Below, one piece after another: positions 1 to 13,238 of a stretch of 64,000 nt of DNA. Under the pieces are notes generated by a model that worked only from the letters and a program-made list of their open reading frames with translations, was not told where the DNA came from and ran no database searches. The position numbers and the translations under genes are program-made. The stretch is from Craspedostauros australis (taxonomy: Eukaryota; Bacillariophyta; Bacillariophyceae; Mastogloiales; Achnanthaceae). The stretch is from NCBI GenBank assembly GCA_026770025.1, contig JAMXDE010000058.1, positions 248,001 to 312,000 on the forward strand, written 5' to 3'. How positions within the stretch are numbered: position 1 is the first letter of the stretch; each line of letters starts with the position of its first letter.

Positions 1-1407
1 GTTGCTCCGCGGACGGGATACCAAGCACGTGCTTCCTCTGATACAGCTCAGCTTGAAGGCCTGCGTCGACGGGCGGAGCTTGGAGCCTCAGAGCGGAAGT
101 GCATTGACTTGCGCGAACCGCGACGATCTTGCGCTTGGCCTCCATCTCGCCTTCTGATAACAGCTGAAAGTCCTTCTTGTCGGCGCCCGAGCGGAGAGAT
201 TCGACTTGAATAGAGTGACCGTCGTTTGATGCAGGCTTGCTGGCAGCATCATCATCACCACCGCCTTCCTTCCTAGCGGCCGCTGCGGCAATTGCTTTGA
301 CACACGCTTCTTCTTCCTCTTGCTGTTGCTTGAGCTTCTTCACCCTTTCCAGCTGTCTTCGTTCTTGTCGTTCCTGCCTCTTTCTGGCATCCTCTTCGTC
401 AGCCTCTATCAATGTGGGCAGCGGGCTGAACTTTTCCAGCGCGAAGAAGTCCGGCTCGTCTTCTTTGTTCATGACAGGCTTTCGCGTTGCCTTCGGTAGG
501 CGTCGCATGTACTTTTGCAGATGCGGCTTCCCTCTCAGAAACAACTGTGCCATTTCAAAATCGAATGGTCGAGCGCAGCCGTAATCGACATCGCATGTTG
601 TTGCAATTTGCAAATCGCGCATTGCAGACGATAAGATGAGAGCGTTGCGCATATGACGAGTATAAGTGAACATCGAAGTGTGAGATTTGCATTTGCATTT
701 GCATATGATCGGTGCGAGCATGCGTGGAAAGACACGTTCCAAAGCTACCCATCACGTGGTGGTACAAACACCTTCGAAGACAATGGGTACACTCTCCGCC
801 GCGACAGTTGTACGCAAGTGAACGCAACGCAACGCAATTCAATTCCATGCAACCCAATTCAATTCAATTCAAGCCAGGTCGAACTCACCTCGTGGAAGTA
901 GCAACCGCGGTCAGGCCCGCTTGAAATCCGACGAAAGCTCCAGGCGTTGATGACCCGGTTGAAGGAGTGATAGTTGTCTGAATCGAAGAAGACTGGCAGG
1001 ACGAAGGATTCGAAGACGCCTGGATTATGTACCTTCCATGACCGACCGTGCGGCATCCAGGAGATGATGCCATTGAGCTCTGGCTGCGCCAGGATGGCAT
1101 ATAGCTTGACCGGGAACCTCTGCGCGCGCACGGAGAGGCTGGCCCGCATCATGGGCTGCGCCGGCATGATGCATTCCTTCCGATGATGCTCGGCTGCCAA
1201 CAGGGCGCTCTCCACCAGAGCCTCCCTGAGCTCGACGGCCTCCCTGTCCGCATCCTCCGAGATCTCCACTTTCTCCTCTGGCATGGCTGCGAAATCGCGG
1301 TAACGGTACGCGTCCTTGCTGCCTTGCTCTGCGCGAGGGATGTCCCATTCGGCCGGCATTCGTGGGAAGTCTTTTGTCTTCCGTGTTGGCTTGTACGTTT
1401 CGCTCAT
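1..1407 (-). CDS. Heat shock transcription factor (HSF family), two exons seen, 3' end beyond window
   Basis: HSF-type regulators bind heat shock elements in the nucleus. Exon 1 (1407 to 889) encodes 173 residues. The DNA-binding domain starts near residue 97 (RFPVKLYAIL), passes through ISWMPHGRSWKV and HSFNRVINAWSFRR, and ends exon 1 at CYFHE. A GTGAGT donor follows at 888. The acceptor AG at 546-545 resumes in phase with LFLRGKPHLQKYMRR, the expected end of the winged-helix domain. Exon 2 (544 to 1) stays open for 181 codons and carries a Lys/Arg/Glu/Gln-rich stretch (QERQERRQLERVKKLKQQQ) that could be the trimerisation coiled coil. The start at 1407 (MSETYK) is chosen, but the frame is open to an ATG at 1512, so the N-terminus is uncertain. 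The intron assignment is inferred from domain continuity and splice signals. The gene is divergent from the nucleoporin gene at 5672. Confidence 0.88.
545..888 (-). other. Intron of the HSF gene
   Basis: This is a 344-nt GT-AG intron: GTGAGT at the donor and ...CAG at the acceptor when read on the minus strand. It splits the DNA-binding domain just before LFLRGKPHL. Joining the exons restores an uninterrupted HSF domain without a frame change. A short ATTCA/AATTC-rich run lies near the donor. Confidence 0.8.
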
Positions 1408-2427
1408 CTTCCTGGTGCGAGTGTGCGAACTGCTGGTTTGGCTTGGCTTGGTCTGGTCCGGTTTGCTGTTTGTTGCTTGCTGTTTGTGTTGTTGCTTCTC
1501 GGTTGATTGCAAAGACGGATTCTTGATGAATTATGTTGGTGTTGCTTCTGTTGTGCAGTATGAGAGCAGTGATCAGACAGACAGCACCCGAGAGACCAGG
1601 CCAGACAGAGTATGGCACTTGTACGAGTATGTGGGTGGGTTTCTGGTGTGCGGCTTCTTGCTTTTATGCTGGTTGACTGGAGCAAGGAAGCGAGCTTGCG
1701 CCTTCTTGTCTGTCTGGCGAAGAATTCGGACTCGTTTTCGATTCTGCTGGGGTGCGGGTTCGACCTGAGATGATCAGTCGATGATGCTCTTCTTATTGCC
1801 TTGTCCCCCCTTGGTTGTGATGGGCTGCTTGGGGTTGCAATAAATGTCAACGCTGTCGGTGGTCGCAGTCAATGCGGATGGTGACCTTGAAGCGAGATGG
1901 TCGTGGGGAACACGAGAGTGGAGTTGACAGTCGATGTCCGGCGGCCGTATTGTGCGTTCTTCCGTTGACGAGTCTGATTGCCTTTTGCTGTCTCGATGTT
2001 CTGCGTCGCCGAAGGGCGTGAGGTATTGGTATGCGTGTTGTCCAAGGACTGGCAGAAACGCGCACACACAGGTGACGTGATTTTGGTTTTTGTCTGAGAC
2101 AGATGTGGGCGGTACGAGTACGAGTCTGTTCGTGTGGTTTCTTGCACGATTGATACAGAGGCCTTCCTGGATCGGCGCCGTGTGAGATGCCTCTCTGTCG
2201 TGGTTGTGGTTGTGGTTGTGTTTGGACTGGTACTCGTTGGTGCAGTGTTGCCTCCGCAGATGGTGGTTGTGCTGTTCCTGAATCGCAGAGTAATCTGCTC
2301 TGCTATGCTCTGCGGCAATTCAATGCGAGTATTCGCACGACAGAGTGGAGTAATCAAGTATAGTGGAGTGCTCTATTTGTATGCATGCGATGTTGCTGGT
2401 GGTGTTGTTAGTGATAGTGTTGGTGTT

Positions 2428-2460
2428 GATGATGATGATGATGATGATGATAATGATGAT
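2428..2460. repeat. (GAT)n microsatellite
   Basis: A run of GAT triplets broken once by TAAT. It produces the Ile, His or Asp homopolymers in spurious reading frames here and argues against those frames being genes. Confidence 0.9.
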
Positions 2461-4679
2461 AGTGCGAGCTTGACGGAGTGTTTGTGTCCTCTGTGGCTGT
2501 GTTTGTGGATTTCTGTCCATTTCTGACGATGGGAGTGAGATGCCTGGTGGGCGACGCAGGCACAGCCCACAATACCCGTACTGCCCAAGAGCAAGCGCGC
2601 GCCATCTGCCCTCCTGTCGCTGTTCCTCCACTCTGCGCAATAGACTGGCTGCACGCGCAGTGATGTTATCCGGTTCGAGAACGGTGACGCTTCGCTCCAA
2701 TTGCAGTTTGGTGCAAGGACAGATACTCCGCAGAAACGCAACAAAAAATAGGACGTCGATGACCGTGGGTGCGAAGTGCGACTTTTTAACGCGCGGCTCA
2801 TCACCTCTGTCTGCCAACGTGAGATGGGAGTTCATGTTTCGGACTCCGGCAATGTTGTCTGTAGTGTCGTATGCGACATATTCTGGCTTAATAACAAGAC
2901 GCAAAATGCAGAAAAAATGAGAACAGCAACACCGACTGCGACATGCGGGAAGGCACACGGCTGTTCGAATGCTCAGTTTTCCACACACGCCCATGGTTTT
3001 CGCCAACCAAGGTGTTTGTATCAGGTTGTTTGTACGACTATTGTTGCTGGAACGAGTGGGACATTCCAACCAACAGACATTCTGCGACTCTGAGTGTGCA
3101 GAACGGAAGTGTTCCACTGGTTACATGATTGCATGGCTCCACAGTTTGGCATTGTACGAGCTGCCATAGTCGTAGTATAATAGAACATACTCGAACGAGT
3201 ACGAGCACGAGCACGAGGAGCACAGCAATTGAGTTGCGCACAAGTAGCTCGTGTGCAGCCAAGCAAGAACTTTGTACGCCAGAAAGGGGATGGACCCTGC
3301 CGTACCGGTATTGTGGACAAGAAACACCTCGCGTCAGATGATGAGAGCAGCTGCGTATAAAGGCACTTGCAAACCAGCGCAAAAGGAGGCAGCGATTTCG
3401 TCGAGACCAAGCGAAAGAAGACGCTTTGGATCGCCATCGACGTCGTCGAGGCATCGCTACGGAAATCAGAACCCCCATCGACTCGAACGGAAATCAGACA
3501 GCAAACGGCGGAAGGGGCGAAGCCGCACTCGAATAGACGTCGACTTCATACGAGCTGTATCGCCGCTGGCAATTCGAGATGCAAACACACCAACTCTTCG
3601 AATGAACGCACAAGAATAGGTGTTCACTTTCATGGAAAGTGGAGACGTGCGAGTCTGGCACATCTCATGTTCCGGGCGTTCACCGAAGATATAATGAAGC
3701 AAAGCAAGACGTATAATTCGACCTCGTCTGCTTTCTTGCGTCTCAACAGGAACTGTCGCAAATGTATGCGCATGAGTACAACACGAATAGAGTATAATAT
3801 TCTACGAGCTATGAGCAGAGTAAGAGTACAGCACGATGGGCGCAGAGTATGCATGCACCATGTTATACGCACATATGAGTCGAATAGACAGGTACAGAAC
3901 GAACATAACGGACCGGCGATCCATGTCGTATCACATCAACGTACTCGTGGACGGACAGATGCGCACTGACGTACGTATCATGCGAGCATATGCGAGTATG
4001 CTCTGTCGCACACTCACAATTCTCCCATTGTACGAGTATCGTGGCTGGCCCAGATCGGCCATCGACGCATTCATGTTTATTCCACCTTCCCGACGCACTT
4101 TATGAATACAGACGATCTGCTCCAATCAACCTACCCCCCGCAGCCTGTTGACATTCGCATTCAGATACGCACGTGGGGAGCAAGCGAGGGCTGCTCACGT
4201 GCGGATGTGTCGTCGCAGTACTCTACCTAAACTCGTACCAATGGATCGATGGAGAGGGGACATTCAGAACAAGCACCCCATTCGAAGAGGAGATAATTGT
4301 GCCGCACGATCATGACTTGAACTGGGATGCAGCATGCACATTGCATTGACAACGTCAATGGGGCGCACATCGGTCCCGTGGTTGACAGTAGTAGCAGCGG
4401 TAGCACTGATACACTCGGCAACCGACAACCAAGCGATACGAAACAAGGGAAGAAAATGCACAGCTGAAGTTCTGCAGTCAACTCACACACAAACTCACAC
4501 ACAAACACAAAGACCCACGGCAGAGAGATGGCAAGGAAAGAAACAAGAAACGAAGGTGACTGAATGGCACAAATGCAACGCAGCATTGAGTAGCCTGGTA
4601 TGACTTCGTTGTCAGATGTTTCATCTCCCTCAATCGCACACTCAATCGCACATACTGATTCACACCGATACACGAAGCG

Positions 4680-4735
4680 AAACCACACAACCAACCAACC
4701 ACTCAACCACTCAACCAACCAACCAACCAACCATC
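4680..4735. repeat. AACC/AACCACTC simple repeat
   Basis: Imperfect tandem AACC units with interspersed ACTC. No coding signal is associated with it. Confidence 0.8.
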
Positions 4736-5671
4736 CACACTCGCACGACGTGATAATAGCACGCTTCACCGCACAAAGTCGCAGAAAACGACAAAGAAAC
4801 CAAATGAATGAGATTCTTCGTCAGAGACTGCGTTGCTACTGTGACACGGCATGCGAAAATTCTGGTACATTTGGACACCTTCCCCAATAAAATCGAAGAA
4901 CGTTGCGGAGTCTTGATCGTGTCACGACGAGAACTCCAATCGCTCGTTCCGAAAACGAGGCAGAAACGACACTGTTCACTGAACGAGGACGCGCGATAAG
5001 TCCCAATCGTGAAGTTGTAAATTGCGATGCTGACGAACAACAATCCGTCGAACGTTTCGGAGCATCTCGTCTGCACAACCATCCGTCGTGTTCTGCAGAA
5101 ATGATTGAGTCACGTGGTGTGAATTGATTCAGGCGCTTGTCGTTTTGTCTGTCCGTAGCGGGTGTGAAGTGAACGTGTCAAAAAATAACGGTTCACAGCC
5201 ACGACAATTTTGAAAGGTGTCTCCGAGGCGCCAAACACCATCCAAACCCGCCAACTCTGCAACCCACAATCGTGTGACATCCCCACAACCGAGTATCCTT
5301 GGCTGCATCTTTGCTTCACCAACAGAGGCTCCTCCTTCTCCTCCTCCTTCTTCTTGGTTGCGTATTCGCATGGTTCGGTATTCATGCGGTATGTGCACAT
5401 TTAGTACACCATTCACCATCCACCACATAAGTCCAAGTACAAGAGCAATACATAGAGGCAACTTTGTAGTGCGTGCAAGTGGAAATCTAGCCATTGTGGA
5501 CCATCCAAGTGGCAATCATCGGCAGCAAGACTGGCGACCGCAGCATCGGAGGGTGCGATTGACTGCAAAGAGACAGTCTCAAGCTCCGGCAGAGTCCAAG
5601 CTGAGCCAAGGTGGTCCAAGGTGGTCCAAGCTGGGATTGAACCATCGTCACGAGCCTCCAGCACCGCAACG

Positions 5672-8600
5672 ATGTCAGGTTTCACCTTTGGCGGCACGCC
5701 CGCACCTGCCACTGCAGCAGCACCCACGCCAGCTGCTGCTGCTGCGCCGACGGGAGGATTCTCCTTCGGTGGGGCGCCTGCTGCGGCAGCTCCAGCATTC
5801 GGTGCTCCAGCAACTGCACCACCAGCGACCTCGCTGACCGCCCCAGCAGCTGCACCAGCTCTCCCGACAACGATAGCCCCACTGGCGACCCCCACAGCGC
5901 TGACTTCAGCAACGACAGCTGCGGCAAACACGCAGAATCTGCTGCAGATCCCGGACTTTGGTGATGTGTTTCGCTACCTTCACGTGTCGGCCAAGGTGCA
6001 GTCCTTGCTTGCTCAATCCAAACGCACCGTTCCAGGCAGCGGCGGAGTTCTGTCTGCGCAGGCACAGCTGGCTGGCCAGGAGCTCATCCATCTCCTGCAG
6101 CAGTCGCCGCCCCAACCAACGGCGGCCGCGGGCACCAATCCAGGCAGCCCACAACCAAACGCGCCGTTCGGATCATCCTTGTCGAAGCCAGCGGTCATTC
6201 AATGGGTCCAACCCAACGCAGCCGTCAGGCAGCAGCTGGAACAGCCGAATATCACCGTCTTCTTCACGGGGATCAAGAAGGATGCGCCGCTCAACCAGGG
6301 CAGGAAGAAGGCCGTCTTGCAACTCTCGACGGAGCTCAGAATCTCGGAGCTGCATGCGATCGCCCTGCTCAAGTCCTACGATACTGACCCAACCTTGCAG
6401 CGGATGGCAACGACGCAGCTCAACGACCAGCTCCGGCTGGCGTTGCATCAGGTCTCCAAGCCAAACAGCGTCCTGCAGGGACCCAGGTCGTTGTACTTCT
6501 TGGAACGTGGCCAGCTTCTGCAATCGCTCCTGCTTCTGGTGCAGTCGAGACTGGAGGGGAGCGACTTTGTCATACAGGCGACGGATCAGCTGCTCCAAAA
6601 CAACCTGCTTCCCAACCTCGTCGCCCTCATCAAGCAGTACTCCCAACACATCGCGCAGCTGCAGCAGCAGGTCACGGAGCACAGCAAGAAGCAGAGACGC
6701 CAACACCAGCTGCAATTCCAAGGTTCAGGCCAGGTCCAAGGCCAGCCAAACATGCCGGGCGCCTCATTCGGCAACGGCACGCAAAACTCGAACGCCGGCG
6801 GGGGCTTCTTCGGCCAACCATCAGGTGCATTCTCAAACCAATCGGGCACCTCCGCAAATGCCAACGCTGCTGGAGTGGTTGCGGCATCCAAGCCGCCCTT
6901 CGCCTTGGCCCATCTCATATTCTGCCAGCAGCAACGTCAGCTCGCGGTCGACGCCCTCTTCTACCTGGCATACCACACGCAGCTCCAAGTGGACGAGGTT
7001 GTAATGCTCCTGGATCTCGTCAAGGAACTCAGCGACAGCCTCGTCCAATTGGACCCAACGGTCAACGTTCCCAACCCATACCAAGAACAGCTAAATCCGG
7101 CGCAGGCGGCCCCTGCAGGCTGGGGCGCCATGACCACCCCACCACCAAAGGAAAAGGAGGAATTGGGCTGGCAAAGCGAGCTCATATCGCTCATCGCTGA
7201 CACCGGCCACACGAAGCTGCTCACCTGCGTGGCTCCCTTAATCATGGCCTGCGTCGCTGCCATGGATTCACGCCAGGTGCTCTTTGATCGCAACATTCAT
7301 GGACCCAACAAGTTCGGCATGGTAAGAAAAACGATGCTCTCCCCTGCAATATTCTGTCGTCACGCTGCTGCTCCTTCATCATTCATGACTGTGCCGGTAT
7401 GCAAAAGCGATGCATCAACTCACATGCAACTCGAATCACTCCTATCACAACCCACACTCTCAACACAACAACCAACAGGGCAACGCGCTTCTACCACCAG
7501 GAATCGACCCCAACGCCGCGTCGGGGCAGCTGGCGCAGCTCCATTCAAAGTTGGTGGGCAACGCATGCGACCAATGGAGACGCAAGGATGTTTGGGGCAT
7601 TTTGTCGGCATCGTACGGACTGTTGCTGCGGTCTGCACCGGCTCTCCTGGCAAGTCCACGCCATGCATCCCTCGGTGTTGCGTCGGGGCCGCTGGATCTG
7701 CGGTCGGCATCGCGAGAGTGCTTGGAATCACCGACGATCCTCAAGGCATTCACCTTTTGCAGACTCACATTGATACCTGCCCTACAACGGCTGCCGATGA
7801 CATCCCTCGACCAAAGCCTCTGCGACACCTCAGAATTCACCCTCTCCGTTCTGTCAGAAACCATCGCACACTACCTCAACATCTTGATTTCCGCAGGCCA
7901 GCTGCCGCAGTCACGGACGGAATGGGAACAGGAGAGGAACACGGAGCTCAAGATCAGCCGGCAGGAACGCGACAAGGAACGAAAGTTCCTCGCATGGTCG
8001 GGTGCGACGGTCAATCCCAACGACGAGCCTCACATCCCCGATTCGGTGGACCTCATGGAACGCCCGGATTGCATGGACGACTTGATCGCCTTGGCGTCGA
8101 CCCTTTGCTTCATCGGCCCGAACTTCGCATACACGTTCTGGTCCAAGGAGGGACCCAATCATGACCTCGTATCCAGCCCAGCTCTCGAGGCATTAGAACG
8201 ACAACAGCACTTCGACTCGTCCTTGTCATCGAGCTATGTCACCTTCCTGGCGGGCCTATCTCTCGCAGAGACAGGTGCAGACGCGGTTCATGCGTTGCTC
8301 AGCCGACCACCGGCAACGAGCGAAGACTCGTCAGGAGCACACTCATACCCCACATGGACGTCCATTCTCGAAACGATTCGATGGTACGCACAGCAGCTCA
8401 GTCCGTACAACTTTGAGAACGTGTCAGCGGCCACGAAGTTCACATCCGCGAACCGGTCGACCGCCGGATCCTCCAAACCCGACACTGCGTACTACTACAA
8501 CGCGCAACCGAACGGTTCCTTCCAATCCGGATCGTCAATGACATCTCGTGGCGGTCCGGACTCCTCCACTTCTGCATCCACATCACCGTCCAAACCAAAG

Positions 8601-11600
8601 GAGCTGGGCAAAAAGAACCTGGAGATCCTGGCATCGCATCTCGTGTTGCTGATGAACGTCGCCGAACGATCCCCAGCCGCACGATGCCACATCCTCAACC
8701 TCAAGCTGCCAGTCATCACGAACGGGAGAGTGACGGGAGGGGATGAATGCTTGCTCGTCCTGTTCCTGCTCGCAATCGCACCGCTGGATCCCATCATGAG
8801 AGGCGCCGCGATGACGGCAACGGCGAAGCTCCTGGACATGGACGGTGCCGATGCCACGCAGAAGGGATACATCCAGCAGATGGCCATGAACGGATGGGAA
8901 TTGTTGGAGAACAGCCAGATCCTTCCCATCTCGATGCTTGGGCAATACCCAGAACTCATGGCGCCGACCGCAACCAACAACCAAATGGCCCGCGCCACAA
9001 TCTCCTTCCCGCCATCGTCCATCGCGCTCTCCGCAGGCGGTTCCAAATCGTCCACGCTGCCGCCGGACCAGAACTATGGCATCGTGTACGAGTTGGAACA
9101 TATCGAATCACGCCTCGGCTTCTACCCCTCCACGGAAGGCTTCCTCCAGCTGGTCACGTCGCTGATTTCCGCAGGGGGATGTCCCATGAATCTTGGCCAT
9201 GAGTGGCGGCTTCGAACGGGTTGCACCCCGTACATCGAATTCGTCGTCGACTTCCTGCTTCCAAAAACGCAGATCAACGTGCGCCATTCCACCACACCAC
9301 TTCCGTTTCGGCTCGAGAGCGACCGCAGCCGATTGATCACGGTCGCGCTTCGGCTGGCGGAGGCTGCTCTGGCGCAATACACGGTGCCAACCAAGCTCTC
9401 CAAGTCGTCAGAGTCCAACTTGGAATCCGCGCAGACCATCTTGGGCGCCAAGGGACTTTCGAATGACCTCCTGTCTGCCCAACGCGAACAATCACATAGC
9501 GACGAGGTGGAGTACGAAAAGGACTTTCGGAACATTTCCATCAATCGACAATCCGGAGACGGCGTGAACGACCCCGCTGATCGTAGAACTGCCGCGTACG
9601 GCTCGCCGGCAAAGGATGTGGCAGGTGCGCTGCCCGATCTCCCACGAACCAAGACTGGCGCATTTGCGATCCTTTCCGACATCCTGTCAACCAGCCGCGG
9701 CAACATCTTCCAGGCGATCCTTGCGACGTTGGTGGAGAATGGCGGCGTCGCCGACATTGCATCACACGGGGACGTCACAGACACCGCCGCGCTCGTCTAC
9801 AGCCTCTTTGGAGAAACACCGCCATCCATGCGCAGCGCGAAGGCGGGGCTGAGCTCCTCTCCAACGAAGAGAGGGTTGCAAAGCCTGCTGAAGCCGATGG
9901 TATTGGCGGTGTCAACTTGTTGCGTCATCGAACCATCAACGTTTCCCAACGGGACCTACTGGAGAGAGAAATGCATCATCCAGGCACTCCGGCTCCTTTG
10001 CGCTGCCGTGGTCCGGGAGGCGTCGTTCTACGAGTCCGTGCTCGCATCACGCGAGCTGCTGAAGATCGTGCCGAGCTTGCGATTCAGCCGGCACAGAGGT
10101 GCATCGAACATCGTGGTGAAGGATGTGCAGCTTTCGCGTCTGTCCGAGCTCATCCTCACCATGGCTGGTTCCGAGCGGTTGCGAACGGTCCTGGCAGGCC
10201 TCATTGGGTACACGGCGACCACACAGCAACATGACGAAGCCATGGCATCGTTGGCAGTCGGGGTCTTCCACTACCTGTACAAATCTGGCCCAGCGCACGT
10301 CACCGTCGGTGCACTCTGCGGTCGCACTGTGCAAGGGCAGCACGCATTGGCGCAGTCCGTGGCCAAACGAATCCTCGTGTCATCGAAGCGCCTTGAATCG
10401 AAGACGGACGGCGAAACCGTCGGGCTGTTGCTATCCCTCATCCTCGAAGATGCGCGGTCCAAGGTGGCATTTCAAGAAGACGGGTTGGCGCAGTGCTTGT
10501 TGGGGCTGCCGTCATCCAGCGCAAAGGGGAATTGGACGCCGGCCACGGGTCACGTGGCAGACGATTGCTTCGATGCTGTCATTTCGTTGGTGAGACGCAG
10601 AGACTTCGTGGAAAGCACAGAGTCGGCCAGCATCGCGACGATGATATTCGAGCTGTTCCATCGGCTGATGGACCACAACCAGGGAACACAGACTGCACCA
10701 CAGCGAGTTGCGATGTACGCCGCGGAACGACTCCGCCATGAGGGTTTGTTCCGTGAGAATTTGCTCCAGTTCCTCGATCCCATCGCGCCTGGGTCTCCGT
10801 CGTACCTGGCCTTGCTCACCGACACCAACAATTCAGCGAAGACTGATGACGTCGTCCATTCCATTGCGTGGTTCCTGAAATCGGCTGCATCAGAAATCCG
10901 ATTGCTCTCGGGTGGCTTCGACTCCAGCGCCACGATGGATCCAAGCAGTATCAGCGCCGCAAGCTTCGCACCGAAGCCATCGCAATGCTTCGAGCTGTTT
11001 GACATCCTGTTCAATCCTGGCAAGGCTTTGGTGCAAATGGCGATGGATTCCGTCGCACTGGATCGAGCCCACATTGATCCCACCCTGCGAGTGCCTCCTG
11101 CGGACGTCCTGGCAAAGTGCACCGTGCCGTTGCAAGGTTCAAGCGACGTGACGTCTGGGTACGAGGTCGTCTCCATAGACAAGCTGAAGCAAATCGTGAG
11201 AGATCCAACAAACCGCAGGTCGATGGAGGAATGGACCGAGGAATGGAACCGATCCGTCCAGTGGCATTGCTCGTCGTGGCACCTGGTGAATGCATTCCAT
11301 TGCCTCATCGGGTCGTCCATCGTCGCAGCGCGGCGACTGAGCGAAAGCATGATTCTCACAGGGCAGGACTCCACGATTCTCGACATCGGCGGCTATTCCA
11401 ACATTCTCGCCACTATCCTGAAGCGCCTCAACAACGAAAGCTCGCCCTACCGACACAAAGGGATGGATGCCAGTTTGTTCCCACCCTCCACGCTGCAGCT
11501 GAGCTCCACCGTGCTTCTGCTCACCGATCGCATCACATCGAACGAAGCCAACAGCAGCGACCCTGCATGGGAGTCAATCCTCCTTGCCCTCAGCGGCATG

Positions 11601-13238
11601 CTCATGAGTACGATCGAAGCATCTTGGATGGGCGAAGAACAGCGCAAACTTGAACGCACTGCGGTCCTGGCGGGTGCTCTAACAAAGGTTATTCGAAGCC
11701 TTGTGCGGAGCGGATCCGACCTTTCTGGCAGCGTCGAGGAGGTCATCCCCATTGGCCAAACTCTTGTCCAGATGGCCTCGCTGGATGTCAAGAAGGTCCC
11801 GGCAACGCCGTTGCTGGCGCGTGCGGCCTTAATGTCTGTACTAGATGCTTTGTCGGAGGCAGATGGCAGCACGCGGGACACCTGCGTCGTCCACAAACTG
11901 CTTGGAAACAGCATGCGCGCGATCCTCCAGCTCCTACCCCAATTCGATGAGTCCGTCTGCCATCTGTTGGAGAAAGTTGCGCTGCGTCAGTTTGGATCCA
12001 AGATCTTGCTGCAATCTGGTGTTTTCGATGCGCTGCTCGCTGCGTCGCACAAGTATCACGCGGAAGAACGAGAAGTGACGCAGTCGCTGCGTGAGCAGCA
12101 TGCGACCTTCCAAGCCGATTCACTGGGAGCGCCACCTTTCCTGTTTGGCCATTTCAAGCTGCTCGTGGCAATGCTTTCATCTGGAGATGAGGAGATTGCG
12201 GAGCGCGCCCTTCAGGTATACGCATCATACGAGCCCTTGCTGCGTCGCCTCTGCCTCCAATTCCCCCAGAATACAGCTGTCATCCGCCTCTTTGTGGAAG
12301 GCCTGCTCCAAGCAGCCGCGATCATGCGCCCGATCGGATCAACCAAAGGCAAAGCTGCAGGATCAGCATCGTACGCCTTCGACAAGCACTTGGTAGGCGG
12401 CGCGCTAATGAGCAACGTCGTCATGATTTTGGTCGAAGAGTTGACGAAGAATCCATGGCCACCGCATTTGCTGACTTCATCTTCGATGAACTTTCAGAAC
12501 AACAGCGACGTCGATAGCAACAGCAACAACAAATCGTTCGCTGCATCGGTTGTTCCGTTGCCAGCCGAATCAAAGACAACATGGTGGGATAGAGTGGATA
12601 CTGCCTTGAAGCTGGCGAGTAGCAACGATAGCAACATCAACAACGCCAGCAACGGCATGCCGAATTCCACAGCTATGGGAACAACATTTGCTGTTCCCAG
12701 CGACATCATGGTGTCCCCACAAGAACGTTGGCCGCAGGCCAAGTTTGACCAGGCCATTGCTGCAATAGAGATCCTTCGTTTGGTACTGTCGCTCCTGAAG
12801 CGGACACGGAATTACGACACCATCGGATTCACCACGCTCTGCCAAGGGCTGTGCAAATGTGCCGAGGTTGCTCGCAATGCGCAACGGCGATCGGCAGAGC
12901 TCGATGGGAGCCACGCCACAACGTTCACATCACAGGATGACGCCGACCTACGGCGTGCGGAATTCGAATACATGAAGACGTTGGGAACAAGCTTTGCGCG
13001 ATGCACACAAGAGTACCTCATCCTGGCGCTTCTGCGCCTGCGAACTGCCAGAGGCAATCCAAACTCCGGAGAGTCGCTTTCGTCCTTTGACGACTTCCGC
13101 CACAAGCTCGGCAGCACGCTGGACGCATCCCGCATCGAACGTGACGGGATCGGTTGCTTGGGGATGCTGCACGATTCTGCTGACGAGGTCACATTCAGCA
13201 TGACGATCGTCAAGGAGATACGGAATGAACTGCGATGA
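5672..13238 (+). CDS. NUP205: Nuclear pore inner-ring nucleoporin, Nup205/Nup192 family, with an FG-containing head
   Basis: Nup205/Nup192 proteins are alpha-solenoid scaffolds of the nuclear pore inner ring. Exon 1 (5672-7321) gives 550 residues and exon 2 (7479-13238) gives 1,919, for about 2,469 in total, somewhat longer than animal Nup205. The family call rests on overall size, helical composition and blocks such as HGPNKF..GNALLPPG at the splice join, ASHLVLLMNVAERSPAARCH, and YELEHIESRLGFYPSTEGFL, which matches the family's E-IE...YP-T--F pattern. The start at 5672 (MSGFTFGG) is preferred because the FG-like head begins there. Residues 3-8 (GFTFGG), 29-34 (GFSFGG) and 42-46 (AFGAP) lie in an Ala/Pro-rich region, and a Gln/Gly/Asn-rich loop at about 330-410 contains ASFGNG and GGGFFGQ. 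FG motifs are not typical of this scaffold family. It lies divergently from the HSF gene. Confidence 0.85.
7322..7478 (+). other. Intron of the NUP205-like gene
   Basis: This is a 157-nt intron with donor GTAAGA and acceptor CAACAG. Exon 1 ends on a complete codon (1,650 nt, 550 codons) and exon 2 begins in phase with GNALLPPGIDPN. Without splicing, the upstream frame diverges into unrelated sequence. The ATG at 7410 lies inside the intron and is not a gene start. Confidence 0.85.

Larger units (their letters stand above)
1513..5671. other. 4.2-kb divergent intergenic region
   Basis: This stretch separates the minus-strand HSF gene from the plus-strand nucleoporin gene, so it should hold both promoters. 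Several open frames exist, for example 2320-3117 minus and 3367-3969 plus. Their translations are low in complexity, rich in Arg/Ser/Thr/His, and show no recognisable domain. It contains a GAT microsatellite near 2428-2460 and an AACC-type repeat near 4680-4735. I see no convincing gene, RNA or transposon here. Confidence 0.6.

Noticed and set aside
2320-3117. 265-codon minus-strand frame
   Set aside because: The translation is dominated by a microsatellite-derived Ile run and shuffled-looking sequence; no domain or partner.
4680-4735. CRISPR-like or satellite array
   Set aside because: Short AACC units without spacers; an ordinary simple repeat.
5958-7004. 348-codon alternative frame overlapping the nucleoporin gene
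   Set aside because: A Ser/Arg-rich shadow of exon 1, which has clear family features in the other frame.
7410-7478. ATG at 7410 as a separate gene start for the large downstream frame
   Set aside because: It lies within the 157-nt intron; splice signals and family continuity join 7321 to 7479.
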